Below, piece after piece: positions 50,480 through 60,350 of a stretch of DNA of 64,000 nucleotides. Numbering within the stretch: position 1 is the stretch's first letter; each line of letters begins with the position of its first letter. Made by a program: the position numbers and the translations under genes. The notes beneath the pieces were generated by a model. The model was not told the DNA's origin and ran no database searches. It was given only the letters and a program-made list of their open reading frames with translations. This DNA comes from Leguminivora glycinivorella (taxonomy: Eukaryota; Arthropoda; Insecta; Lepidoptera; Tortricidae), in NCBI RefSeq assembly GCF_023078275.1, contig NC_062978.1, forward strand, positions 20,979,883 through 21,043,882, in the 5' to 3' direction.

Positions 50480-50790
50480 AACAAAGAGAATCGAGTATTA
50501 TAGAAAGTTACTGTCAAAGTAAAATGTGTAATCACAGTGCATAGACTGCCAACTCGCGACACAAGCTTAACACTTTTGAACCTCAGTTTTGACAATTAGG
50601 CCTATATTCTTAGCTTGATATTTGTTAAAATGTCAAATATTAATGTTAGCGCCATCTAGTCGAGCGTTCCCCAAAGGTGTAACGCCATCTTGGCCACCGT
50701 ACCTTTTTCTCTATGGCTTTGAGGTACGTTTTTTTTTAGACCTTGGCGGTCTATATTACGAAGTTATATAGGTCTTTGTCCTACAATATT
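50480..50790 (+). repeat. Repeat family R300, copy 2
   Basis: Matches 10460-10790 throughout (AATCGAGTATTATAGAAAGT, TAGCGCCATCTAGTCGAGC, GGTACGTTTTTTTTTAGACC). Non-coding. Confidence 0.75.
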
Positions 50791-51086
50791 TAAATTAAGA
50801 TATTTAGGTAACTTTAAAAGCCTTACGGTAAAACTTTACGGTAAAACCTTGGTATAGCCTCGATAAAGCCTGAAATGTAAAACAATTACTGTTCACTCCC
50901 GAAGAGTAATTATTAAATTATTATTACCAATAAATCCTAGGTTTTACTGTGCTTCGGGCTTTTACAGTTACGGCGCGATTACTCTCCGCTGCTATATAAT
51001 TTTATTTGCCGCCTTTTTTACTTACGGAAATAAATACCAAATTATTTATCTCTGAGTTTAGCAGACGCGATCTTTTTTCCATCCGT
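50791..51086. other. Unassigned
   Basis: No gene or repeat recognised. Confidence 0.4.
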
Positions 51087-51320
51087 AATAGTCTAGTTTC
51101 CTACTAGTCAAATCAGGTTCTTTTTAAGAACTGTCAAAATTTGCTAATATGAAATTACTATGATATACTGAGGAGTGACGTCACGGTCAATTCGTTTACT
51201 TTATATCTTTCTCTTTGACTTATTAAATAGAAATTATGTTTAAACATAACTACTTGTCCATATATTTCTTCTAATTATGTGGTGCTTTATTTCGTGCACT
51301 GCATACAATATTTTTTTTAA
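51087..51320 (+). mobile_element. MITE family T2, diverged uninterrupted copy
   Basis: AATAGTCTAGTTTCCTACTAG, GAACTGTCAAAATTTGCTAATATG and GAGTGACGTCACGGTCAA match 448-513 joined to 4542 onward. The right end is degraded. Confidence 0.75.
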
Positions 51321-51384
51321 GCATAGGAGCCTAGGCTTATGCTGCTCTTTGGTCACCAGACCTCAAAGTTGTACCTAATGAAAA

Positions 51385-51540
51385 TTGACCTTTATATGTG
51401 GAAGGTCAGATGACAGTCGCTTTCGTAAAAACTAGTGCCTACGCCAAATCTCGGGATTAGTTGTCAAAGCGGACCCCAGGCTCCTATGAGCCGTGGCAAA
51501 TGCCGGGATAACGCGAGGAGGATGATGATGATTTAGTATG
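51385..51540 (+). mobile_element. SINE 3' half, plus strand
   Basis: GGAAGGTCAGATGACAGTCG...GCGGACCCCAGGCTCC...GCCGGGATAACGCG ending GAGGATGATGATGATT is the 3' half and trinucleotide tail of the SINE at 46.2 kb. Confidence 0.75.
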
Positions 51541-51619
51541 CTTTCTTTTATTTCCTTTGTTTTGATTTTACTGTTGAAATTGTAGCACCGCTCACAGTCT
51601 CTCTGCTTAGCCTCGAGGT

Positions 51620-51716
51620 TGACTGGTAGAGAATGCCTTAAAGCATTAAGTCCGCCTTTTTGTATTGCAAGATTTTTCTTTTGTGCAATAAAGATTAAAT
51701 AAATAAATCTATCATA
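51620..51716 (+). mobile_element. LINE 3' end, plus strand
   Basis: GAGAATGCCTTAAAGCATTAAGTCCGCC and TGTGCAATAAAGATTAAATAAATAAAT are the 3' UTR end and tail common to lepidopteran LINEs. No coding part remains. Confidence 0.55.
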
Positions 51717-51964
51717 GGTCCTTGAGGCATCGTACCAAGGATACTGGCGACATTTCCTCGCTGTATCGCAACGCTGATACGTTGTGAGAGGAAGTCGCCA
51801 GCTCTTCGGTCACCAGACCTCAAAGTTGTACCTAATGAAAATTGACTTTATATGTGTGTATTAACATACATAAACTTCAATTTTGTTCCTGCGCTTTATT
51901 TGACTTCGTAACAGAGAGTTAATAATAATAATAAGCTGCACTGTAATAGTCTTTGCACCTGGCG

Positions 51965-52395
51965 GGGACCATCCATATTCATATTCATATTTATTGATAT
52001 TGCACATATACATTACACGTCAGAAACATAAACATTCATTATAACTAAGTAATTCTTATTACTCTAAGAATTAAATTATAAAATTTATAAATGTGTTCTA
52101 TATAATTTGAATACATTATCGCGCTAAATATTACATTTCAAGGAATTCATTGATGTTAATAGAAGGCATTATCAATAAGCCATTTTTTAATTTATTGTAA
52201 AATAACATTATCATTGGACATAGCGGTTATTTGTTCGGGGATACAATTATAAATTTTAGGGCCAATAGGTCGTTTTGGTAGATTTGGTCAGTCTGAAGTT
52301 AGATGTTTCGAGTACACCCCTACTCCTGTTCCTTAAGCATCTCAAGTTACCAGCTCTGTATGGGAATGTGTCAATGTGGGTTCTTACGAACTTTA
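51965..52395 (-). mobile_element. Probable LINE 3' UTR, minus strand
   Basis: The minus strand ends AATAAATATGAATATGAATATGG (hexamer tail). The upstream text has no intact frame. Confidence 0.45.
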
Positions 52396-52585
52396 CAATG
52401 TTAAAAATATATTGCGATGGTATTTAATCACCCAGAATCCGGATGTATCACATTGTGCACTCGGGGATGGTATCCGCCTCGTGTATTCCTTGCTTTTAGA
52501 TTAAATTGTTCGAAAGGGTCTCTGCGCTGTTGGCTTCGGCCTCACGTACGCCTCTCAAAGGTCCGGGACCCCACGGTCCCGAGAT
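52396..52585 (-). repeat. Repeat family R4, diverged copy
   Basis: CGAAAGGGTCTCTGCGCTGTTGGCTTCGGCC and CTCAAAGGTCCGGGACC match the R4 copies at 18.2 and 58.5 kb. Confidence 0.5.
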
Positions 52586-52611
52586 ATAGAAAGAACGCAT
52601 AAATAATAATA

Positions 52612-52926
52612 ATAGTTATTTGTTATACAAGGGGGCAAAGTTGTATTTTAACGTCGAGTGTGGAATTGAAAAACGAGCAAGTGAAAGGATTCTATAGTTG
52701 AACCACGAGCGAAGCGAGGAAATTACAACGCAAAAAATGCGTTTATCACTGCATTCAGTAGTTCCACAGGTGGTAAATCATCTTTATTACTAGATTCACT
52801 ACTTTTATCAATTTTAAAGCAGTTAATTTGACTTTATTCAAGGTCAAATTACTTTACCCACTAGTGGATAAAATGCGCTAGTATTAAAGGACAAAACACG
52901 TGTTTCCGAGCTAGTGAGGAGAAAAA
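52612..52926 (+). mobile_element. MITE family K, copy 3, internal deletion
   Basis: Identical layout to copy 2 except that AAGCGAG of the hairpin joins directly to GAAATTACAACGC, removing about 100 bp between two AGCGAG repeats (junction near 52712-52718). A small deletion also removes TTTTTACCCG near the right end. Confidence 0.85.
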
Positions 52927-52970
52927 TACTTTATTGCACACTACGGAAGAAAAACATACATAATTCAGAA

Positions 52971-53130
52971 CAGGGTGGCTAGCCGAATGGCACAATCGCT
53001 CACGAAACGCTCACGAAACGAAGCGCTAGTAGATATCTATCTCTATCGCGCTTGCGTATTGGCGCGACAGAGCCAGCGGCGTATCGCTTTCGTTTGGCGT
53101 CGGAGAAATGCCATTCGGCTACGGGGCCAG
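52971..53130 (-). mobile_element. MITE family T1, copy 6 (identical set)
   Basis: Reverse complement identical to 56057-56216 and to 17581-17740 except one base. Ends CAGGGTGGCTAGCCGAATGG and its partner CATTCGGCTACGGGGCCAG. Confidence 0.9.
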
Positions 53131-53510
53131 ATGCAACGTGGTAGGTAGCAACAGGCGGTCTTGCTAAAACAGCGTTAATCAAAGATTACACCAAAACCAG
53201 TTTGGAGAAATTTAAAGGTTCGGCAACTTGTTTCACACAAGCAACTACTAACTCATATATGTATACTGATAGGAAAAAATGTAGGCTGAGTATGGTATGC
53301 TACTTTCGGAACACATTAAGTTTAGGTAATTAATAACGTAGTAAGTAAGAAATCATAGATATACTTACTCGTAATGTATTCTAAAAATTTGACCAAGGAT
53401 TTGGTATGTTTGCACGTTTTTAAGAGCTCTAAAATGTCCGTGAAATACGGACAAACAGACGTAAACGACGAAGTTATAAAGGTTCAGTTTTCTTTCAAAA
53501 AAGTTATCTA
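53131..53510. other. Unassigned
   Basis: No gene or repeat recognised. Confidence 0.4.
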
Positions 53511-53514
53511 CATT

Positions 53515-53715
53515 CTGGTTCGAATCCCGGTAAGGGCATTATTTCTGTGATGAGATGATTGATGATGTTATTTGTTCCTGGGCCATCGATGTTCTCTAAA
53601 TATGTTACTCTATATTAAATTTAGTATCTGTATAATTATAAACATCCTTGTCTGAGTACCCACAAAACAAGTCTTCTTGAGCATTCCGTGGGATTCAGTC
53701 AATCTGTATAAGAAA
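53515..53715 (+). mobile_element. tRNA-derived SINE, plus strand, head truncated
   Basis: GGTTCGAATCCCGGTAAGGG (B box and beyond), GAGTACCCACAAAACAAGTC and TCCGTGGGATTCAGTCAAT match, in opposite orientation, the copy at 21610-21790. The A box is missing. Confidence 0.7.
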
Positions 53716-53834
53716 ATCCTACAAAATTAACAACACAAAACAAAAATATACTTACCTATGTAGTTTTAGTAAGTACCCTTTTGGGTGTTCATATATAAAT
53801 CACAATAAAACTCTTACCTACAATAAAGCATTTT

Positions 53835-54020
53835 TTTTTCTTTGCGAAAAATGTTATTCAATAATAGTATTTTATACAATCGTGATATAATACAAAGCTT
53901 TTCAGTCGAGTACCATGTTTGGGCCACGAAGCTTGCTGAGTGGCCTAATAGTACGGTACGAGAGTGAAAAGCTTAATTATATCACTATTGTATACAATAA
54001 TTTTTCTACGAGTCATCATC
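53835..54020. mobile_element. Foldback MITE
   Basis: TATTTTATACAATCGTGATATAATACAAAGC is inverted, with changes, as GCTTAATTATATCACTATTGTATACAATA; CTTTTCAGTCGAGTACC pairs with GGTACGAGAGTGAAAAG. Confidence 0.65.
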
Positions 54021-54189
54021 TTCATCATCAATGGACGGAAATATCATCATTCATGCAAGTTAAAATTAATTCTAATAGAGTCGTTCACCGTTGTATCAAC
54101 ATCGAATTACCTAGCAACCAATTGTTTGTAATAACCGTCTCTGATTGGCCGATAACGCGACAGATAAAAAAAAATGTGTTTCAGATGCA

Positions 54190-54331
54190 GCCGGCGTATC
54201 ATGCTGCCAATTTTATCACTTATCCACGTGGATAAGACATCTGTCACTCTCACACTGACATACTTGCTAAAGCGTGACGGATGCTTTATCCACGTGGATA
54301 AGTGATAAAATTGGAAGCATGATACGCCGGC
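54190..54331. mobile_element. MITE, GCCGGCGTATCATGC ends
   Basis: GCCGGCGTATCATGCTGCCA...CACTTATCCACGTGGATAA is inverted at the right over about 45 bp (TTATCCACGTGGATAAGTG...GCATGATACGCCGGC). A degenerate half copy is at 32637-32716. Confidence 0.85.
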
Positions 54332-54862
54332 AGGAAAATTTGCTAGGTATCACAAGTTAGTATAAAAATTGTATGAAGTTCTATTTTTGAAATTATTACA
54401 GTTAACTAAAGTCAACTATAATGAGCTCATTATAATTGAGTCGGAACTGCCATAGAGTATCCAACACTGAAAAGTTAGCACTTATAGTTTAGTCTGTGGT
54501 GTCCTAATCGACAGATTGCAGTCGACAAGTAGAAAAAATGTATTGCATGCTAGTTTTACTTTTGTAAACATGCTACACCAATCTGGTAAAATTGTATTAA
54601 AACTTATTAAAAATGTACCATCTTATGTAAACATACAATTTATGGCAAATAAATGAAAAAAAAAAAAATGCTTGCCTAGATTATAGGTACTTGGACGTCT
54701 ACTTGTACGTGGTGGAATGCTTATAGTGACCCTGCGACACTCCACCCAAGGCGGAGACGGAATTCGTTTGTGGTTTTAGACGGTAGTCCTCCTGGTTAGT
54801 CCGTCATCTCCCCTGGTCCCCCGAAACGGATGGCATGCGTAAATGCTTTTCCCCAACGTAAA
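54332..54862. other. Unassigned; possible retroposon poly(A) end
   Basis: TTATGGCAAATAAATG followed by a run of A at about 54655-54668 could be a LINE 3' end. The rest was not assigned. Confidence 0.35.
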
Positions 54863-55247
54863 ATAGTTATTTGTTATACAAGGGGGCAAAGTTGTATTTT
54901 AACGCCGAGTGTGGAATTGAAAAACGAGCAAGTGAAAGGATTCTATAGTTGAACCACGAGCGAAGCGAGAAGTAAAATACATTTGCACCCGAGTGTAACA
55001 CAAAACTTTTCCCCTCACTATAGCGAGGAAACTACAATGCAAAAAATGCGTTTATCACTGCTTCCAGTAGTTCCACAGGTGGTAAATCATCTTTATTACT
55101 AGATTCACCTACTTTTATCAATTTTAAAGCAGTTAATTTGACTTTATTCAAGGTCAAATTACTTTACCCACTAGTGGATAAAATGCGTTTTTACCCGCTG
55201 GTATCAAAGGACAAAACACGTGTTTCCGAGCTAGTGAGGGGAAAAAA
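54863..55247 (+). mobile_element. MITE family K, copy 4, different internal deletion
   Basis: AAGCGAG of the hairpin joins AAGTAAAATACATTTGC, removing about 45 bp between GCGAG and ACGAG (junction near 54965-54969). The rest matches copy 2. Confidence 0.85.
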
Positions 55248-55826
55248 AGGTTATAGATACTTAAACCGTGCTCTCGTAGACTACCTACATCGTTGTAACC
55301 ACAAACAACATATCTCCATAATCTCTGTTGTAACTGAACTATCGTTTCCTAGAAAATTCTTTGATTATTAACAAATTTCCAATAATCACTTTGTAAGTAG
55401 TATTATTTACTTGCTTTGTACATTGTACAAAGCGTGTGTTCTACGAAATTATTGCAGATCTTTGTTATAAAGTACATATTTCATAATTTCAAAGAATTTA
55501 AAACATACTACTTTCCCATAAAAATATTTGTACTTACTTATATCAAAATAAAGATTGTACTTATTCCTCAAATGTGACACGTGGGTTCAGTAACTTTTAA
55601 AAATTGTAAAATCTAGTCTAGGGAGAAAAAACATGAAAATTTTGGAAAAATAATGTGTAAGTCTAAGATTTTTGACAACCAAATTGAATGGCAAGGAGAA
55701 TAACGTACATTGAAGATTAATAATTGTATGTGTGTTGTAATTTAATTGTGTTACTTATATATTTTTAATGTTTTCGAGAATAAACTGATATATTTTTCTA
55801 ATATATGTTACTTTTGTTTGTTACAG
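55248..55826 (+). other. Unassigned sequence ending in a splice acceptor
   Basis: No repeat recognised. The last 20 bases are pyrimidine-rich (TTACTTTTGTTTGTTACAG), a good 3' splice site for the next exon. Confidence 0.45.
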
Positions 55827-55921
55827 ATCCAATTACAAAATGACTACGCAAATATTAAATTCGACGCAAAGTGTTTTAAAAGACACCTACGATTATTACC
55901 TATGGACGTTATCATTGTCAG
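55827..55921 (+). CDS. First coding exon of a host gene, possibly a very-long-chain fatty acid elongase (ELOVL family)
   Basis: An exon-like segment lies between a strong acceptor (TTTGTTACAG|ATCC) and a consensus donor (TCAG|GTAAGT at 55921/55922). ATG at 55840 sits in an insect-like start context (ACAAAATGA) and encodes 27 residues beginning MTTQILNSTQSV, then DTYDYYLWTLSLS, with a phase-1 end on G. ELOVL proteins of insects often begin with a short variable stretch, then a YxYYLWTLSLAD-like segment; a split Asp codon (G|AY) would fit. In that family the enzyme is an ER-membrane condensing enzyme that lengthens long acyl-CoAs. The HxxHH and membrane segments would lie in later exons outside this window. 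The family call rests on a short motif. The exon itself is better supported than its identity. Confidence 0.45.
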
Positions 55922-55954
55922 GTAAGTTTTAAGTTTCATCAATAGCAGAGAAAA

Positions 55955-56290
55955 TATTACTTTACGATACAAGTGCAGAAAAGAGAAAAATCGAAACTAG
56001 TGACTATAAATTAAAACACGAGCGAATTGAGTGTTTTAAATCGATGCTAGTAACTACTGGCCCCGTAGCCGAATGGCATTTCTCCGACGCCAAACGAAAG
56101 CGATACGCCGCTGGCTCTGTCGCGCCAATACGCAAGCGCGATAGAGATAGATATCTACTAGCGCTTCGTTTCGTGAGCGTTTCGTGAGCGATTGTGCCAT
56201 TCGGCTAGCCACCCTGTACTTTGCACTTGTTTCGTACAGCATTTTACAGGACATATCGTCACTACTTTGAAAAAATCTCGTATCTCACGC
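55955..56290. mobile_element. Degenerate foldback interrupted by T1
   Basis: TACGATACAAGTGCAGAAAAG at the left pairs loosely with TACTTTGCACTTGTTTCGTA at the right, around the T1 copy at 56057-56216. Confidence 0.5.
56057..56216 (+). mobile_element. MITE family T1, copy 7 (identical set)
   Basis: 160 bp identical to copy 6 (inverted) and to copy 4 except one base. It is inserted in a foldback 135 bp downstream of the candidate coding exon, inside the following intron. Confidence 0.9.
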
Positions 56291-56512
56291 TGCACCTCAA
56301 AGTTAAAACGCAGTAAGTCTATATGCATTCCATACATACTTACTACAATTTTCTTTTCACTGACAGACGAAGATACAGGTTTTTTTAAAAGTAGTGACGA
56401 TATGGCCCTTTGAAGTTTCGACGTGACAATAGGCTACTAAAAATAAAATAAATAAATAAATGATTGTCTTCTGTAGTATTTTTTGCGAAATATTATAAGC
56501 ATTAGTTTTAAT

Positions 56513-56738
56513 AAAGAAACTGCCATCTGACCTTCCAACCCGAAGGGTAACTAGGCCTTATTGGAATTAGTACGGTTTCCTCACGATGTTTTCCTTCACC
56601 GAAAAGCGACTGGCAAATATCAAATGACATTTCGCACATAAGTTCCGAATAATTCATTGGTATGAGCCGGGGTTCTAACCTGCGACCTCCGGATCGAAAG
56701 TCGCACGCTCTTACCACTAGGCTACCAGCGCTTTGATC
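56513..56738 (-). mobile_element. tRNA-derived SINE, 3'-truncated, minus strand
   Basis: CTGCCATCTGACCTTCCAAC through CTACCAGCGC (head on the right) matches the copy at 46.2 kb. The last ~110 bp of the 3' end are missing. Confidence 0.8.
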
Positions 56739-56828
56739 AAAGATGTATGATAATATAATATCATATATTATGGGGCCTTTCATAAAAATTGTATAATACA
56801 TTGTACAGCAAGAGGAGGAAGTTAAATA

Positions 56829-57303
56829 CTTTTCTCAAACATGGTATGAAATATTGATGTTATGTGCCTTACAATTGGCAGCGAAGTATGACGTTGCAGG
56901 TGCGGCTAGGACGATTGATAGATAATGGAATTTCATACAAACCTTGCAGGCCAAGGCCGGCAAAGTCCTCTTTTTTAATTTCCAAACACAGATAATTGTG
57001 ACATAACATCCAGGTATTTAGCCAATTAAAAAAAAACTATAAGGAGCTTTATAGACGTGCCGACTGCAACTGGTACGGGCCCTAGACAATATTTGATTTT
57101 AGGTGCGTTTTCATACAAAAAAAATTTTTTTCGTTTTTTTTTTTAATTTTTTTTTAACTTTTTGTTTTTTTATAAGCGTATACGGGGTATCAAAGGGGAA
57201 CGAAAATTCGATTATTTTTGGGCTACGACGCACCGTTTAGGAGATACAGCCATCCAAAGTTACTATTTTCAGTAGACTTATTTCATACCATGTTTGAGAA
57301 AAG
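56829..57303. mobile_element. Element with 25 bp perfect terminal inverted repeats
   Basis: CTTTTCTCAAACATGGTATG-AAATA (56829-56853) is exactly inverted at 57279-57303. The 475 bp body has no ORF; a long poly-T/A stretch lies at 57115-57175. Confidence 0.75.
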
Positions 57304-57870
57304 CACTATACATACCTCGGCGGGAAATGGGGTTGCCCGCCTCAGACCTATCCGGCCTCGCTTTTTCTATAACTCCCGCTCCGCTTGCGAGCAAAATCAC
57401 GTTTAGTGTGCGAGTGTGATCAAAAATACTTAACATACAAAACAACCATGACTCAGGAAGACGCGTGTTTACACTTTGATTAAAGTAAAATGGCGGAAGA
57501 TACGGCACGTCAATACTAGTTGTCAGCTAATAAATGGCACTACACACTACTACATACAAGAAGACCCACACAGCTATGTAAATTTATGCTATTGAACGAC
57601 AGAGGCACACCGATTTATTACGACGGTAGTGCGAACGAGACAAACGCGCGCATCGAGATGAGCCTCTTTCCAAGTGTCATGTCAAAACTCTTTAATAAAG
57701 ATTAAAAAAAAATGTAATTGCAAAGAATCAAGAAGTGTCAGCAGACAAATTGGAGTATAAGAATTATGAAACATATTTTTTATGAAAACAAAATAAATTA
57801 CTTATTATTTATTACTTTACTATTTTGCACTGTGAAGCGATGTTTGGTTTGGTGTAAGTAGGGTTAGCAA
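57304..57870. other. Unassigned
   Basis: Short open frames on both strands lack any recognisable domain. Confidence 0.4.
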
Positions 57871-58410
57871 AAAAAACCGGCCAAGAGCGTGTCGGGCCAC
57901 GCTCAGTGTAGGGTTCCGTAGTTTTCCGTATTTTTCTCAGAAACTACTGAACCTATCAAGTTCAAAACAATTTTCCTAGAAAGTCTTTATAAAGTTCTAC
58001 TTTTGTGATTTTTTTCATATTTTTTAAACATATGGTTCAAAAGTTAGAGGGGGGGGACGCACTTTTTTTTCCTTTAAGAGCGATTATTTCCGAAAATATT
58101 CATATTATCAAAAATCGATCTTAGTAAACCCTTATTCATTTTTAAATACCTATCCAACAATATATCACACGTTGGGGTTGGAATGAAAAAAAAAATCAGC
58201 CCCCACTTTACATGTAGGGGGAGTACCCTAATAAAACATTTTTTTCCATTTTTTATTTTTGCACTTTGTTGGCGTGATTAATATACATATTGGTACCAAA
58301 TTTCAGCTTTCTAGTGCTAACGGTTACTGAGATTATCCGCGGACGGACGGACGGACAGACAGACATGGCGAAACTATAAGGGTTCCTAGTTGACTACGGA
58401 ACCCTAAAAA
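57871..58410 (+). mobile_element. TE family B, copy 2
   Basis: Matches 11105-11666 almost base for base by eye, with four GGAC units in the tetranucleotide array instead of ten. Confidence 0.85.
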
Positions 58411-58446
58411 CATAATTATTAGTATATTTTTTTATATTTATTATTT

Positions 58447-58635
58447 GTGTCTTTCCCATCACGGAACAATGGTATTCCGGACCTTTGGGAGGCGTGCGCG
58501 GGGCCGAAGCCAACACGTAGAGGCCCTTTCGACACTTTAATGAAATGTAAGGGGTACACCGAGCGGATGTTGCCCTTGCCCGTATCATGGGACACACGCA
58601 GAGGCAACACCCGCCAGGGTGTAAGGACTATTTGA
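58447..58635 (+). repeat. Repeat family R4, copy
   Basis: ATTCCGGACCTTTGGGAGGC...GGCAACACCCGCCAGGGTGT is the inverse of 18135-18360. Confidence 0.6.
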
Positions 58636-58657
58636 GAGTTAATGGAATCTAAAATGA

Positions 58658-58690
58658 ACTGGTCTATTTTGATGAAAGTGATGGACTAAA
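58658..58690 (+). repeat. 33 bp inverted repeat, left copy
   Basis: ACTGGTCTATTTTGATGAAA... is perfectly inverted at 59471-59503, on either side of the minus-strand CR1 fragment. Confidence 0.95.
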
Positions 58691-59460
58691 TGAAATGAAA
58701 TGAAATGAAATGAAATATTTATTTATAACAATGGTTACAAGTCGGCTTAATACGTACAGGAGTTTAGTTGAACTAAACTTTTACAGTTTACATAATATAC
58801 ACATATCTAAATAATTAGTTTATATGTAATTGCACATCCATCAAGTACTACCCACTACATGTAAAATAATGGGCGATATTACATCACTTAGCATTATAAG
58901 GTAAGTGGCATATCAAAGAACTCTTTATATTCGTAAAACATGTTATTAAGGAGCCACTTGTTTAATTTCGTTTTAAAACTGGCGGCAGAAGTTGCATTTC
59001 TGATACATTCCGGTAGGCGGTTGAATACTGATGGCCCGAGACAATAGACCGATTTTGCCGACTTCGCCAACCTGTGGTGCTCCGCTACTAGTCTATCCGC
59101 GTGTTTATTACTGCGTAATGGGTAATTAGTATTAATACCTCTGCATTTGAATTGTAGGCGGTTGACGTATGTGAATACAGATACCTGTTGTATAAATATA
59201 CACGGTAGGGGCATGATTTTGTATTCCACAAAGAGATCGCGAGCGGGGGCGTCATTAGGTTTACCGGCCATACTACGAAGAGCTAGCTTCTGTAAGGAAA
59301 AAACACGGTACCAGTCGGCAGCCCGAGCCCACAGCTCCGTACCGTAGGTTAGCAGTGAGTGGACCGTCGCGAAGTAGCACTCCCGCACCGCGGCCCGGCC
59401 AGCTGTTCGCGCCAGGCGGCGCAGAGCGAAGCACGCCTTACCTAACCGGCTGCATAGCTA
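58691..59460 (-). pseudogene. CR1-group LINE, 5'-truncated ORF2 C-terminus and 3' UTR
   Basis: The minus-strand frame (about 59456 down to 58894) reads RLGKACFALRRLARTAGRAA, then VRECYFATVHSLLTYGTELW. It goes on to LGPSVFNRLPECIRNATSAA and ends at TAA. This is the C-terminal region beyond the reverse transcriptase of CR1-group LINEs. It is related to, but a different family from, the element at 514-4536. The 3' UTR ends in a TTTCA pentamer tail (about 58691-58716), the same motif as the large array at 41 kb. The open C-terminus suggests a fairly young truncated copy. Confidence 0.85.
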
Positions 59461-59470
59461 AATACCAGTA

Positions 59471-59503
59471 TTTAGTCCATCACTTTCATCAAAATAGACC
59501 AGT
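59471..59503 (+). repeat. 33 bp inverted repeat, right copy
   Basis: TTTAGTCCATCACTTTCATC... is the exact inverse of 58658-58690. It marks the 5' truncation side of the CR1 fragment. Confidence 0.95.
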
Positions 59504-60005
59504 CTATGCCCAGGCTATGGATAAAAAACCGGACGCCTGCCTAATAAAACGGTATCCAATTTTATTTCCGGCAGACGGTGACTCGTCCCCACAAGATGGG
59601 CCCCCACAAAAAGCGACATCCAAGATGGCTCAAGGGCAACACCGGTGTGAGAACTCAAGGGTGTCGAGAGGTGTACACCGCTTTCTGCCCAGTGGCTGTT
59701 AAGCCACTGCACCAACTCGCGTCTTATGCAAATTTTCACTTCCACCCCTGGGGCATATAGCCCTAACGACTCCACTCTGGACGGCCAGCCAAGGCAAGCC
59801 AGAGGTAGAGAGTACTGTCCCACCCACCCGCCTTACGGGTAACAGAACTCCCCAGGAGCACTCGGGTACGTGGGGTCGCTGTTCCCCAACAGCTCGCCAC
59901 AAGCTGCCCTGCGTTGACTGATTGCACTGGTAAAACCAATGGGCGATGGGGTCGTCACATCCCTACGCCTAAATATATTTATTATTATTATTATTATTAT
60001 TTTTT
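59504..60005 (+). mobile_element. LINE 3' UTR with ATT tail
   Basis: GGTGTCGAGAGGTGTACACC...CCCTAACGACTCCACTCTGG...GGTCGTCACATCCC then a run of ATT units (about 59972-60000). This GC-richer text is a recurrent 3' region of a lepidopteran LINE; I cannot name the clade. Open frames on both strands here look incidental. Confidence 0.5.
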
Positions 60006-60089
60006 TTTTATTCTTTATTTGAACTTGATCTTGTAATTTTTTGTAAAAGATTGTTACTTAACTCCACGCTGCGCTCAAAAACACGCATT

Positions 60090-60350
60090 ACAGATGTTGG
60101 AGTTAAGACCGCCAAGCTGAAATGGGACTGGGCAGGCCATGTCTGCCGTATGTATGCACAGAGGTCGGCTTTTTAGCCACGGTATGAGTGCCGCAAGACG
60201 GGCGGAGATCTGGCAGGCCCAGGCGGAGATGGCGGGATGACCTGGACGTGTATCTCAGCGCCTGGCTGGAGATCGCTCATAACCGGGACAAGTGGAGATC
60301 GAAAGGGGAGCCCTTGCCCAGCAGTGAGACACAGTATAGGCTTTAAATAA
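60090..60350 (+). pseudogene. RTE-like LINE 3' end, plus strand
   Basis: VKTAKLKWDWAGHVCRMYAQ, then a stop and frameshift, then RRRWRDDLDVYLSAW and the tail GGGGAGCCCTTGCCCAGCAG and AATAATAATAA. It is a truncated, decayed C-terminus of an RTE-like element. Confidence 0.7.

Noticed and set aside
59355..59902. Frames on both strands upstream of the CR1 fragment
   Set aside because: They straddle the LINE 3' UTR and the 33 bp inverted repeat; no domain or codon pattern.
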